The position numbers and the translations under genes are program-made. Of a DNA stretch of 64,000 bases, positions 46,806 through 55,139 are shown piece by piece. Within the stretch, counting starts at the first letter, position 1, and each line of letters starts with the position of its first letter. The stretch covers positions 4,216,001 to 4,280,000 of the forward strand of contig NZ_AP022618.1 of assembly GCF_010731615.1 (NCBI RefSeq), read 5' to 3'. The stretch is from Mycolicibacterium insubricum (lineage in GTDB: Bacteria > Actinomycetota > Actinomycetes > Mycobacteriales > Mycobacteriaceae). Below the pieces are notes generated by a model that worked only from the letters and a program-made list of their open reading frames with translations, searched no databases and was not told the DNA's origin.

Positions 46806-47426
46806 ATGCCCGGCGCAGCACCCATGCCGACGACGCGCAGCCGACTCAAGTCGGATCGCCGCGCGCAGCTGCTGGCCGCCGCCGAACGGCAGTTCGCCGA
46901 ACGCGGATTCCTGGCCGTGCGGCTGGAGGACATCGGTGCGGCCGCCGAGGTCAGCGGCCCGGCCATCTACCGCCACTTCCCCAACAAGGAAGCCCTCCTC
47001 GTCGAGCTGCTGCAGGAGATCAGCGCCCGACTGCTGGCCGGCGGCAATGCCGTGGTCGCCGAGACCGCCCGGGACCCGGCCGCCGCGCTCGACGGCCTGA
47101 TCGACTTCCACCTCGACTTCACCCTCGGCGAACCCGACCTGATCCGCATCCAGGACCGCGACCTGGCCAACCTGCCCCCGGCGGCGCTGCGCCAGGTGCG
47201 CAAGAGCCAACGGCAGTACGTGGAGATCTGGGTCGGCGTCCTGCGCGACCTCAACCGCGGCCTGGCCGAGGACAAGGCCCGGCTGATGGCACACGCCGCC
47301 TTCGGCCTGATGAACTCCACGCCCTACAGCGCGACACCGGCCGGCGGCAGGCCGTCCGCGGCGGAATCCCGGGCGGTGCTGCGGGCCATGACTGTCGCCG
47401 CGCTGCACGCGAACACCCGAGCCTGA
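46806..47426 (+). CDS. TetR-family regulator of the accD-accA-fadE operon
   Basis: A 206-residue repressor. The N-terminal helix-turn-helix runs from RRAQLLAAAERQFAERGFLA to AAEVSGPAIYRHFPNKEALL. The C-terminal ligand-binding domain (QEISARLLAGGNAVVAETAR; FHLDFTLGEPDLIRIQDRDL) is typical of TetR_N/SACE-type regulators of acyl-CoA genes. GGAGG lies 5 bases before this ATG (MPGAAPMPTT), which decides against an ATG 18 bases earlier. Divergent from accD with two operators between. The inducer is likely an acyl-CoA of the pathway, by inference. Confidence 0.85.
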   Translation: MPGAAPMPTTRSRLKSDRRAQLLAAAERQFAERGFLAVRLEDIGAAAEVSGPAIYRHFPNKEALLVELLQEISARLLAGGNAVVAETARDPAAALDGLIDFHLDFTLGEPDLIRIQDRDLANLPPAALRQVRKSQRQYVEIWVGVLRDLNRGLAEDKARLMAHAAFGLMNSTPYSATPAGGRPSAAESRAVLRAMTVAALHANTRA

Positions 47427-47453
47427 CCCCGACGCCGCGGCCGGCCCGCCGGG

Positions 47454-47705
47454 TCAGAACGCCAGGGAGTATCCGGGCGGGAGGATCACGATCGGGTTGC
47501 CGCCCTCGGGGACCAGCGGGTCCTCCCCGCTCTCATACGGCACCGATGCCGGGGCGGTATCGGTGTGGGACTTCGACGCACCCGTGCAGTTCGCGCTGTG
47601 CGCGCACCGCCCGGTGTCCGCGTGCGAGACGGCGACGCCGGGGGCCACGACGGTCAGGCCGCCGACCGCCAGTGCCGTCGCCAGCCAGAAGGTGATTCGC
47701 TTCAT
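47454..47705 (-). CDS. Small exported protein with a Cys pair
   Basis: An 83-residue precursor. MKRITFWLATALAVGGLTVV is a signal peptide core, with cleavage probably after SHA. The mature part starts DTGRCAHSANCTGASKSHTD, where two Cys lie six residues apart, and ends in a Pro-rich segment (IVILPPGYSLAF). GAGGAC lies just before the ATG. Convergent with the TetR gene (27 bases between stops), and 97 bases after the histidine kinase gene on the same strand. Function unknown. Confidence 0.65.
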   Translation of the reverse strand: MKRITFWLATALAVGGLTVVAPGVAVSHADTGRCAHSANCTGASKSHTDTAPASVPYESGEDPLVPEGGNPIVILPPGYSLAF

Positions 47706-47802
47706 ACTCGTCCTCGGTGACTTCGGGGATTCTCCGGACCCCTCCACCTTCGCGATCACCGGCCGCCCGGTCATCGCCGCTGGCCGCACACCGGCGGTAC
47801 GG

Positions 47803-48846
47803 CTAGCCGCTATTCGCCCATTGGGTAAGCGGCAGCTCGGCGGCCACCGTGGTGCCGTCCCCGCGGGGACTGGTCACCCGCAGTCGCCCGCCGAGCGCCG
47901 CGACCCGGTCGGCCAGACCGACCAGGCCCGAGCCGCCGCGGGCATCGGCGCCCCCGGCGCCGTCATCGGTCACCCGCAGCCGCAGCCACCCGTCGCGCGT
48001 CTCCGCGCGCACCGCCACCGCCTCGGCCCGGGCATGCTTGGCGGCGTTGGTCAGCGACTCGGCCACCACGTAGTAGGCGGCCAGCTCGACCGGCGCGGGC
48101 AGGGTTCCGGCGATGTCGGAGGTCAGGTCCACCGGAACCGCCGAACGACGGGCCAGCGTCCGCAGCGCCGGCGCCAAACCCCCGGCCAGCACCGCGGGAT
48201 GGATGCCCCGGGAAAACTCCCGCAGGTCCTCGGACACCTCGGACAGCCCGGCGACAATCCGAGCCAGTTGATCGGCCAGCCCGTCGTCGTCGACGGCGGC
48301 CATCTCGGCCGCCAGCCGGGCATCGAGCTTCACCGATTCCAGGCGCTGCTGGGCACCGTCGTGCAGATCGCGCTCCAGCCTCCGCCGGGCAGCGTCGGCC
48401 GCCGTGACGATCCGAGTCCGCGACGCCTGCAGTTCGTCGTAGCTGGCCTGCAGCGCCCCGGCCCGCGCCCGGGCCAGCCGCGCCAGCAGGTAGGCCGTCA
48501 CCGCCACCAGAACCAGGCCCAGGTGGCTGACCAGATGGGCCGCTTCGATGTGGAAGAGCTGCCCGCTGCTGTCGAATCCCCGCACCCAGTCGAAGGCCAC
48601 CGCGGACAGCACCGCGGCCCCCAGCGCCATCGGCAACGACCAGAAGGTGGCCACGACCAGCACCCCCGGCACGTAGACCGCGCCGAGGCGCTCGGCTGGA
48701 TCCAGCTGGGTGAGCACCGCCACGGCCGCGGTCTCGGCGACCAGGAATGCCGCCAGCACCACCAATCCCCATGTGGCCGAAGGCGTTCCGTGCGTCAGCC
48801 ACCGGACACGGGTGAATTCATCGGTTATCCAACCGGTTTCATTCAT
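47803..48846 (-). CDS. Membrane sensor histidine kinase, NarX/DesK type (HisKA_3)
   Basis: A 347-residue kinase. Three or four membrane helices in residues about 20-130 (WGLVVLAAFLVAETAAVAVL; LGAVYVPGVLVVATFWSLPM; LVSHLGLVLVAVTAYLLARL). The dimerisation/phosphoacceptor helix is RRRLERDLHDGAQQRLESV with the acceptor His. The HATPase has VAESLTNAAKHARAEAVAV and LRVTDDGAGGADARGGSGLV. Start at MNETGWIT is a choice; the frame is open to 48978 (extension ending HPTQKSGRRRE), and a short Cys-rich frame overlaps the chosen start. The cognate regulator is presumably the divergent LuxR-type gene. Confidence 0.82.
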   Translation of the reverse strand: MNETGWITDEFTRVRWLTHGTPSATWGLVVLAAFLVAETAAVAVLTQLDPAERLGAVYVPGVLVVATFWSLPMALGAAVLSAVAFDWVRGFDSSGQLFHIEAAHLVSHLGLVLVAVTAYLLARLARARAGALQASYDELQASRTRIVTAADAARRRLERDLHDGAQQRLESVKLDARLAAEMAAVDDDGLADQLARIVAGLSEVSEDLREFSRGIHPAVLAGGLAPALRTLARRSAVPVDLTSDIAGTLPAPVELAAYYVVAESLTNAAKHARAEAVAVRAETRDGWLRLRVTDDGAGGADARGGSGLVGLADRVAALGGRLRVTSPRGDGTTVAAELPLTQWANSG

Positions 48847-48943
48847 CTCGCGCCGCCGGCCGGATTTCTGCGTCGGGTGGATTTTCACCGCATCCTCGAC
48901 AGTCACCTTCACCTCCACCGCAATTGCGGCAATTCCGCTGCAT
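48839..48943 (-). CDS. Possible Cys-rich leader peptide overlapping the kinase start
   Basis: Thirty-four codons starting MQRNCRNCGGGEGDCRGCG, with CxxC-x6-CxxC (Cys 5, 8, 15, 18). Its TGA lies 5-7 bases after the A of the chosen kinase ATG (overlap ATGAATGA), so it could be translationally coupled. No good ribosome site is seen before its ATG, and GC-rich DNA can give such frames by chance. If the kinase really starts further up, this frame has no meaning. Confidence 0.25.
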   Translation of the reverse strand: MQRNCRNCGGGEGDCRGCGENPPDAEIRPAARDE

Positions 48944-49065
48944 CGAGAGTAGTCACACGGACCTGAGAGAATCGTCAATCCTTGTCGGACAACAACCTTG
49001 AGATCCGCTGTGAGGTCTTTGGAGCGATGCTGTGACGGTCCGCGAGTGGCTACCGTGGAAGACCT

Positions 49066-49734
49066 ATGAGTGCCGAGAAGCCGACGGCGGCCGTCGCCGA
49101 CGATGACGCGCTGTACCGCGCGGGAGTGGTCAGCGTGCTCGAGCGGTCCGGCTACGACGTCGTCGGTCAGGCCGCCGATCCCCAGGAGTTACTGCGCATC
49201 GTCGCCGACACCGGGCCACAGGTCGCCGTCGTCGACATCCGGATGCCACCCACCCACACCACCGAGGGTCTACAGGCCGCGTTGACGATCCGCGAGCGGT
49301 GGCCGTCCACGGCGGTGCTGGTGCTCTCGGCGCACCTGGACACCGAGTTCGCCCTGCAGCTGGTGTCCGGCGCCGGAGGCCTCGGGTACCTGCTCAAGAG
49401 CCGGGTCGCCGCGGTCGAGGACTTCTGCGAGGCGCTGGCGCGGCTGGCCCGCGGGTCGACGGTGCTGGACCCTGCCGTGGTGGCCGAGCTGGTCAACACC
49501 CGCCGCCGGGTCGACCCGCTGGCCGAGTTGACCCAGCGGGAGCGGGAGGTGCTAGCGCTGATCGCCGAGGGCCGCTCCAACGCCGGCATCGGCCGCGCGC
49601 TGTGGATCACCGAGAGCACGGTGGAAAAGCACGTACGACGGGTGATGACGAAGTTGGACCTGCCCGACGGCGAGGACGACCATCGCCGGGTGCTCGCGGC
49701 GATCGCGTTCCTGTCGGATGCGGTCAGGCCCTGA
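49066..49734 (+). CDS. LuxR/NarL-type response regulator
   Basis: A 222-residue regulator. Receiver domain with acid pair ADDDALYR, phospho-Asp in VAVVDIRMPPTHT and a Lys near LLKSRVAAVEDF. The C-terminal DNA-binding domain is LTQREREVLALIAEGRSNAG with the recognition helix TESTVEKHVRRVMTKLDL. Divergent from the histidine kinase gene, from which it is separated by 219 bases, and the natural partner for it. Its 3' end overlaps the convergent receiver-only gene by 11 bases, so the two transcripts are antisense at the ends. Confidence 0.88.
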   Translation: MSAEKPTAAVADDDALYRAGVVSVLERSGYDVVGQAADPQELLRIVADTGPQVAVVDIRMPPTHTTEGLQAALTIRERWPSTAVLVLSAHLDTEFALQLVSGAGGLGYLLKSRVAAVEDFCEALARLARGSTVLDPAVVAELVNTRRRVDPLAELTQREREVLALIAEGRSNAGIGRALWITESTVEKHVRRVMTKLDLPDGEDDHRRVLAAIAFLSDAVRP

Positions 49735-50065
49735 GCAGCTCCTGGATCGCACCGACCGACAACGCCGACTTGGCCACGAAACCCCGAGCCGGGCTGGCGG
49801 CGATCCGTTCGGCGAGGTCGGTCTCCGGGGCCGTCGAGGTGAGGATCACCGCGGTGCCGGAGGCCAGTTCACGCGCCAGGTCGAAACCACTCTCGGCGCC
49901 CAGGTGCACGTCCACCAGGGTGACCTCGGGGTGCAGCTCGTCTACCGAGGCCCGCGCGTCGGCGCTGTTGGATGCCATACCAACGATGTCGGCGCCACCG
50001 AACTCCAGCAGCCGGCGGGCGGACTCGCGGAAGGCCCGGCTGTCGTCGACGATCACGCAGCGCAC
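49724..50065 (-). CDS. Receiver-domain-only response regulator
   Basis: A 113-residue single REC domain: IVDDSRAFRESARRLL (acid pocket), VTLVDVHLGAESG (phospho-Asp), and GFVAKSALSVGAI (conserved Lys). No output domain follows. The start is GTG (VRCVIVDDS) with AGGAGG 6 bases upstream; earlier in-frame starts have no ribosome site. It faces the LuxR-type gene tail to tail with an 11-base overlap. It may act as a phosphate sink or connector for the nearby kinase, or bind proteins directly; this is inference. Confidence 0.8.
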   Translation of the reverse strand: MRCVIVDDSRAFRESARRLLEFGGADIVGMASNSADARASVDELHPEVTLVDVHLGAESGFDLARELASGTAVILTSTAPETDLAERIAASPARGFVAKSALSVGAIQELLRA

Positions 50066-50120
50066 CAGGCTCCTCCTCAAGTCGGTGCCCCGATTCTGGC
50101 CGCCGGTGGGCGAAATTGCA

Positions 50121-51170
50121 CTAGATCTCATGGTTAACTCTGGCCAAACTCTGCACACCACCGCCGGACCCCCAGCCGGGTCGCTCCGGGCTGCGCGTCG
50201 CCCGCACGTAGACCACATCCCCGCCGCGCAGCAGCAAGGACTCGGCGTCGCCGCGGGTGATCTGGGCGGAGAACGGCGCTCCATCGGCCGCGTTCGTCAT
50301 CTCGACGCGAACCTCGAAGCCCAGGTACACCACCCGGTCGACCACCGCCTTGACCACGCCCGAGCAGTCCGCGGTCTCGTCGGCGGCCATCACCATCGCC
50401 GGGTAGCGGCCGACCCGAATGTCGTGCGGGCGCACCAGAACCCCGTCCAGCGAGGCGACCGGGCCCAGGAACGACATCACGAAACCGTTGACCGGCCGGT
50501 CGTAGACCTCTTCGGGACTGCCGGTCTGCTCGATGCGCCCGGAGTTGAACACCGCGATCTCATCGGCGACGTCGAACGCCTCGGCCTCGTCGTGGGTGAC
50601 CAGTACCGTCGTCACCCGCGCGGTGTCGTGCAGGCGGCGCAGCCAGCTGCGCAGGTCCTGGCGCATCCCGTTGTCCAGGGCGCCGAACGGTTCGTCGAGC
50701 AGCAGCACCTCGGGGTCAACCGCCAGCGCGCGGGCCAGCACCATCCGCTGGCGCTGCCCGCCGGAGAGCTGCTGCGGGTTGCGGTCGCCCATCGCGGTCA
50801 GACCGACGGTGTCCAGCAGCGCGTCGACCTTCGCCGCGATCTCCCGCCTGGCGACCTTGCGGACCCGCAGGCCGTACCCCACGTTCTGCCGGACCGTCAT
50901 GTGTTTGAAGGCCGCGTAGTGCTGGAACACGAAGCCGATGCCCCGGTCCTGCGGGGGTAGTCCGGTGACATCGCGACCGCCGATGACGACCTGTCCGCGG
51001 TCGGGGGTCTCCAGGCCTGCGATGGTGCGCAGCAGGGTGGACTTGCCCGACCCGCTGGGGCCCAGCAGCGCGGTCAGTGAGCCGGCGCAGACGTCGAAGT
51101 CGACGTGGTCGAGCGCGACGTGGTCGTCATAGCGTTTGCAGATGCCGCGCAGGGTGATCGCCCGTGTCAT
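50121..51170 (-). CDS. cysA: Sulfate/thiosulfate-type ABC transporter ATPase
   Basis: ATPase of a sulfate importer, 349 residues. Walker A LLGPSGSGKSTLLRTIAG, Q-loop in FVFQHYAAFKHMTV, signature LSGGQRQRMVLARAL, Walker B VLLLDEPFGALD, and His switch VTHDEAEAF. The C-terminal regulatory part includes VRPHDIRVGRYPAM, matching CysA TOBE-like domains. GGGAG stands 5 bases before the ATG at MTRAITL, so the three-codon longer reading is not preferred. It overlaps cysW by 44 bases. No binding-protein gene is nearby. Confidence 0.9.
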   Translation of the reverse strand: MTRAITLRGICKRYDDHVALDHVDFDVCAGSLTALLGPSGSGKSTLLRTIAGLETPDRGQVVIGGRDVTGLPPQDRGIGFVFQHYAAFKHMTVRQNVGYGLRVRKVARREIAAKVDALLDTVGLTAMGDRNPQQLSGGQRQRMVLARALAVDPEVLLLDEPFGALDNGMRQDLRSWLRRLHDTARVTTVLVTHDEAEAFDVADEIAVFNSGRIEQTGSPEEVYDRPVNGFVMSFLGPVASLDGVLVRPHDIRVGRYPAMVMAADETADCSGVVKAVVDRVVYLGFEVRVEMTNAADGAPFSAQITRGDAESLLLRGGDVVYVRATRSPERPGWGSGGGVQSLARVNHEI

Positions 51171-52017
51171 CGAAACTCCCTTTCTCACCGATTGATTCGA
51201 CTGCGGTGTCGCGTTTGACGGCGGCCCGCCTGCCGTGGGAGGTGATCCCCGCCTGGACCAGCAGCACCAGCACGGCGATGGCCATCATCAGCGTGGAGAT
51301 GGCGTAGCTGCCGTATTCGTCGCCGCGCTGATCGCGCGCGGACACCAGCAGCGTCAGGGTCGGGGACACACCCGGGTTGTTCGCGGAGACCTGCATGACG
51401 GCGCCGTACTCCCCGAGGGTGCGGGCGATGGTCAGCACGACCCCGTAGGTCAGGCCCCAGCGGATGCCGGGCAGGGTCACCATCCGGAACGTCTGCCAGG
51501 GCCGGGCGCCGAGCATCGCCGACGCCTGTTCGGGCTCCGGCCCGATCTCGCGCAGCACCGGTTCCACCTCGCGGACGACGAAGGGTGCGGTGACGAATAT
51601 CGACGCCGCCACCATCCCCGGGAGTCCGAAGACGTTGACCCCCAGTTCCTTCGCGAGCCGGGCCAACACTCCACCGGTGCCCCAGAGCAGCACCACGGCC
51701 AGCCCGACGATCACCGGGGACACCGCGAACGGCAGATCCAGCAGCGATTCCAGCAGGCGCTTGCCGCGGAATCGACACCGGGCCAGCAGTATTGCCGTCG
51801 CCACACCGAAGACCACGTTGACCGGAACGACGATCGCCACCAGCAGCAGGGACAGCCGCAACGCCGACAACGCCGCCGGGGTGGTGATCGAGGCCCACAG
51901 GGTTGCCACACCCGGGGCCAGCGACCGGGCGACGATCAGCGCAACCGGCAGCCCGATGAGCACGAGCACGTAGCCCACCGCGATACAGCGGGCCGGCCGG
52001 CGCCAGCGGGGGCTCAC
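51127..52017 (-). CDS. cysW: Sulfate ABC transporter permease CysW
   Basis: Integral membrane permease of 296 residues with six helices (LVLIGLPVALIVARSLAPG; LSLLLVAIVVPVNVVFGVAT; SPVIVGLAVVLLWGTGGVLA). EAA loop ASAMLGARPWQTFRMVTLPG contacts CysA. GTG start overlaps the cysT stop by 4 bases (GTGA). The C-terminal tail runs 44 bases into cysA, longer than usual for CysW, so the last dozen residues (FDDTGDHPARHLQTL) may have little function. Confidence 0.88.
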   Translation of the reverse strand: MSPRWRRPARCIAVGYVLVLIGLPVALIVARSLAPGVATLWASITTPAALSALRLSLLLVAIVVPVNVVFGVATAILLARCRFRGKRLLESLLDLPFAVSPVIVGLAVVLLWGTGGVLARLAKELGVNVFGLPGMVAASIFVTAPFVVREVEPVLREIGPEPEQASAMLGARPWQTFRMVTLPGIRWGLTYGVVLTIARTLGEYGAVMQVSANNPGVSPTLTLLVSARDQRGDEYGSYAISTLMMAIAVLVLLVQAGITSHGRRAAVKRDTAVESIGEKGSFDDTGDHPARHLQTL

Positions 52018-52796
52018 CGGGCCCGCCCCCGGCTCCGGGCGGCCAGCGCCTTCAGCGCGGTCAGCAGCGCGAACGACACCACCAGCAGCACGACGGCGAC
52101 GGCCGCGGCGCCGGACCGGTCCCCGCGGCCGATCAGGTCTGCGATCTGGCCGGAGGAGACCTCGGTGCGGCCCGGGATCATCCCGCCGATCAGCAGCACC
52201 GATCCGTACTCGCTGACCGCCCGGCAGAACGCCAGCCCCGCGCCGGTGAGCAGTGACGGGACCAGCGCCGGCAGGATGAGGGTGCCGAAAATGGTTATGC
52301 CACCGGCCCCCAGCGATGCGGCGGCCCGCTCGGCATCGGCGTCGGACTCCAGCAGCACGGGCTGCACCGCGCGGACCACGAACGGCAGGGTGACGAACAG
52401 CAGGGCGATCGTCACCCCGGCGGCGCTGTACTGCAGGTCCAGCGGGCCGTGGCGGCCGTAGAGGGCCACCAGCACCATGCTGGCCACGATCGTCGGCAGC
52501 GCGAAAGGCAGGTCGATCAGCAGGTCGATGACCCGCTTGCCGGGAAAGTCGTCGCGCACCAGCACCCAGGCGACCAGCAGCCCGAATCCCATGTTGATGA
52601 CGGTGACCAGCAGCGACAGCAGCACCGTGGTGCGCAGCGCCGCGACGGCGTCGCCGGTGGTCACCGCGGACCAGAAGCCACCCGGACCCGACTGCACCGA
52701 TTCCCAGGCCACCACCAGCAGCGGAAGGGCGACCACCGCCCCCAGCCAGGTACCGGTGGCCCCGGCCGCGACGGTGGTTCCGGCTGACGATCGCAC
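52014..52796 (-). CDS. cysT: Sulfate ABC transporter permease CysT (CysU)
   Basis: Permease partner of CysW, 260 residues, with helices such as LGAVVALPLLVVAWESV, TTVLLSLLVTVINMGFGLLV and TIVASMVLVALYG, and EAA loop AAASLGAGGITIFGTLILPA. AGGAG lies 7 bases before the GTG (VRSSAGTTVAAG). The frame is open further upstream (MLTATRRSGRPG), but that stretch does not look like a CysT N-terminus. First gene of cysT-cysW-cysA. In most mycobacteria a sulfate-binding lipoprotein gene (subI) precedes; here a small exported protein gene is divergent instead. Confidence 0.87.
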   Translation of the reverse strand: MRSSAGTTVAAGATGTWLGAVVALPLLVVAWESVQSGPGGFWSAVTTGDAVAALRTTVLLSLLVTVINMGFGLLVAWVLVRDDFPGKRVIDLLIDLPFALPTIVASMVLVALYGRHGPLDLQYSAAGVTIALLFVTLPFVVRAVQPVLLESDADAERAAASLGAGGITIFGTLILPALVPSLLTGAGLAFCRAVSEYGSVLLIGGMIPGRTEVSSGQIADLIGRGDRSGAAAVAVVLLVVSFALLTALKALAARSRGRAR

Positions 52797-52824
52797 GAGG
52801 TTCTCCTGATCTTCGAGGGCTCCA

Positions 52825-52923
52825 TCAAGGGTTCCCGGGCGCCCGGATCGGCGCGTCGCGGTCAGCATCCGTTCGGTATGGCGGGCAGCCGCAATCAGGG
52901 TGTGCTGGCAACACCGACGACAT
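52825..52923 (-). CDS. Possible leader peptide before cysT
   Basis: A 32-codon frame (MSSVLPAHPDCGCPPYRTDA ...) with a Cys-Gly-Cys pair, whose TGA lies 28 bases before the cysT GTG. Cysteine-responsive attenuation by short upstream frames is known for sulfur genes in mycobacteria, usually with runs of Cys codons. Only two Cys codons are present here and no clear ribosome site is seen, so support is weak. Confidence 0.2.
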   Translation of the reverse strand: MSSVLPAHPDCGCPPYRTDADRDAPIRAPGNP

Positions 52924-52988
52924 CGGCGGCGGCCGGGCAAATGCTGGAGGAGACAGGTTTCCCGAGTCCGAATCAGTCGAGGAGCACC

Positions 52989-53261
52989 ATGAAACTCACC
53001 GTCGCCTCAGCCGGAATCGCCGCCGCCGCAATCACCTTCGGCCTGCTGGCCGGCGCCGGGACGGCCTCCGCCGACAACGACACCAACGGCGACAGCCAGA
53101 ACGCCCGGACCGCCCAGGCGCCGCAGCAGAGTTACTCCGAGCCGGAGCGGGGGTGGCAATTCAGCCCGCGCAGCAACCGCACCGAGTACCACTCGAACCT
53201 GGAGACCCCGACCGGGCCGTACCCGGATGTCAACTCCACGATGGGCAAGGTGCACTCCTGA
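52989..53261 (+). CDS. Small exported protein, paralogue A of a pair
   Basis: A 90-residue precursor with signal peptide (MKLTVASAGIAAAAITFGLL, cleavage likely after ASA) and a hydrophilic mature part of about 60 residues. The C-terminal pattern FSPRSNRTEYHSNLETPTG then PYPDV and HS at the end is shared with the protein at 56204-56494 (LSPRSVRKGYKQNMPSPGN, PYPDY, HS). No Cys. GAGGAG lies before the ATG. Divergent from cysT across a 192-base gap. The function of this pair is unknown to me; the name sequence is not one I recognise. Confidence 0.7.
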   Translation: MKLTVASAGIAAAAITFGLLAGAGTASADNDTNGDSQNARTAQAPQQSYSEPERGWQFSPRSNRTEYHSNLETPTGPYPDVNSTMGKVHS

Positions 53262-53284
53262 GCCCACCTGGTACAAACAGAGCC

Positions 53285-53632
53285 GTGGAACGCATCGTGA
53301 TCGAGTTCAGTGACCCCGCCCCGGTACGCCGTGGGTTCGCCCTGCTCGTCGAGCAGGCCGACGGCGGGCAGCTGCAGGTCCGGGACCTGGAATTCCTGCA
53401 CAGCATCTACGGGGTGGCCAGCACGGTGGCCGCCGACCGGGTCGACCCGGTGCTGACTGGCCTCGACGGCGCCGCGTCCGGGTTGTTCGACCGCGCCGAA
53501 CTCGACGCGATCGCCGCCGACCTGGCTCACGGGCGCACCGCCGCGGTGCTGGCCTACGACGGCGTCATCGACCCGGCGCTGGCCTCCTGGGAGTCCGGCG
53601 GCGCCGAGATCAGACGGCTGTCGTCGTCCTGA
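53285..53632 (+). CDS. Small conserved protein, DUF6325-like
   Basis: A 115-residue cytosolic protein beginning VERIVIEFSDPAPVRRGFAL (GTG start). The order of an initial beta strand, LVEQADGGQLQVRDLEFLH and ELDAIAADLAHGRTAAVLAY resembles DUF6325-type proteins of actinobacteria, judged by eye. No signal peptide, no Cys. It follows the small exported protein by 23 bases and may share its transcript. Its stop overlaps the convergent permease gene by 23 bases. Function unknown. Confidence 0.55.
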   Translation: MERIVIEFSDPAPVRRGFALLVEQADGGQLQVRDLEFLHSIYGVASTVAADRVDPVLTGLDGAASGLFDRAELDAIAADLAHGRTAAVLAYDGVIDPALASWESGGAEIRRLSSS

Positions 53633-55031
53633 CCGACGGCCCGCCGGGCCGCAACGCCCGGCGGATGAAGTAGGCGATGGTGATCAGCACGAACCAGGCC
53701 ACGCCGACCACGATGGCGCTGCGGCCGTCGTCGGTGAAGAACAGCAGCACCACGACCAGCACCAGGAACCCCAGAGCGGTGACCGTCGTGTACGGCGCAC
53801 CGGGCAGCCGGTAGTCCGACGCCGGCAGCGCCCCGGCGGCCACCCGCCGTCGGTACACCATGTGCGACACCAGAACTGCGCCCCACACGAAGATGATGCC
53901 GATAGTGGCGACCGAGGTGATGTAGATGAACGCCTCGTCCGGGGATACGTAGTTGACGTAGACGCCGATGGCCATCACGGCCGCCGACAGCGCGATCGCC
54001 GTCCACGGCACATGACGGGAGCTCAGCGACTGCATCGCCTTGGGCGCATCACCGCGCTGGGACAGGCTGCGCACCATCCGGCCCGTCGAGTAGATGCCCG
54101 AGTTGCACGACGACAGCGCAGCGGTCAGCAGGATGAAGTTCACGATGCCGGCGGCCGCGGGCATGTTGATGTACTCGAACACCGCGACGAACGGGCTCTG
54201 GCCCGCGTGGTAGTTGCGCCAACTCTGCACCGACAGGATCATCAGCAACGCGCCGACGTAGAACATCCCGATGCGGAACGGCAAGGTGTTGATGGCCTTG
54301 CGCAGCGTCACCTTCGGGTTCTGCGCCTCACCGGCGGTGACGCCCACCAGTTCCACGCCCACATAGGCGAAGACCACGATCTGCAGGCTGAGCAGCGCCC
54401 GGTCGAATCCGGTGGCGAAGAACCCGCCGTCGTTCCACAGGTTGGTCAGGCTGGGTCCCGCGACCGGGCCGAACCCGGCGATCGGCAGCAGCACGCCGAT
54501 GCCGATCAGGATCATCGCGATGATCGCGGTCACCTTGATCATGGAGAACCAGAACTCCGCCTCACCGAACACCTTGACCGAGATGAGGTTGGCGACGAAG
54601 AGCACGACCAGCACCACCAGGGCGGTCACCCAGATCGGGATGTTGTGCCCCCAGTCCCAGAACTGCACGTAGTGCCCGGCAACGGTGATCTCGGCCATGC
54701 AGGTGGTGACCCACACCGCCCAGTACGTCCAGCCGGTGGCGAAGCCCGCGAACACGCCGAGGAACTCCTCGGAGTACTCCGAGAGGCTGCCCGAGACCGG
54801 CCGGTAGACCAGCAACTCACCCAGGGCGCGCATGATGACGAAGATCGCCAGGCCGGCCACCAGATAGGCCAGGATCAGGGCCGGCCCGGCCTTTTCGATC
54901 GCGCCGCCGGCGCCCCAGAACAACCCGGTGCCGATCGCTCCGCCGATGGCGATCATCTGGACCGTGCGGGCCGACAATCCGCGCTCGTATCCGGCGTCGG
55001 TGCCCTGGGTGCCCGTTTCCGCGTTAGTCAC
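53610..55031 (-). CDS. APC-family amino acid permease
   Basis: A 473-residue permease with about 12 helices. APC marks are MIAIGGAIGTGLFWGAGGAI in helix 1, MRALGELLVYRPVSGSLSEY, SMIKVTAIIAMILIGIG and FAYVGVELVGVTAGEAQNPK (typical of the amino acid transporter family AAT). Closest in style to D-serine/D-alanine/glycine or Asn/GABA permeases, but the substrate cannot be fixed. Cytosolic tail ends SVRTTTAV. 108 bases upstream lies mgtC on the same strand, with its own intergenic space. Confidence 0.85.
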   Translation of the reverse strand: MTNAETGTQGTDAGYERGLSARTVQMIAIGGAIGTGLFWGAGGAIEKAGPALILAYLVAGLAIFVIMRALGELLVYRPVSGSLSEYSEEFLGVFAGFATGWTYWAVWVTTCMAEITVAGHYVQFWDWGHNIPIWVTALVVLVVLFVANLISVKVFGEAEFWFSMIKVTAIIAMILIGIGVLLPIAGFGPVAGPSLTNLWNDGGFFATGFDRALLSLQIVVFAYVGVELVGVTAGEAQNPKVTLRKAINTLPFRIGMFYVGALLMILSVQSWRNYHAGQSPFVAVFEYINMPAAAGIVNFILLTAALSSCNSGIYSTGRMVRSLSQRGDAPKAMQSLSSRHVPWTAIALSAAVMAIGVYVNYVSPDEAFIYITSVATIGIIFVWGAVLVSHMVYRRRVAAGALPASDYRLPGAPYTTVTALGFLVLVVVLLFFTDDGRSAIVVGVAWFVLITIAYFIRRALRPGGPSVRTTTAV

Positions 55032-55139
55032 CGGAACTTTCTCTCACAGATTTGTGCGCTCGGCACGCCAACGGCCCCGATTCGTCGCCGCCGTGTCCGC
55101 TCGGTACCCCGGCAGCGACGGCCCAGGTCCCCGACCGGG

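Noticed and set aside
41820..47426. tRNA-associated genomic island downstream of tRNA-Arg
   Set aside because: No integrase, no repeated tRNA 3' end and the genes look like ordinary core metabolism.
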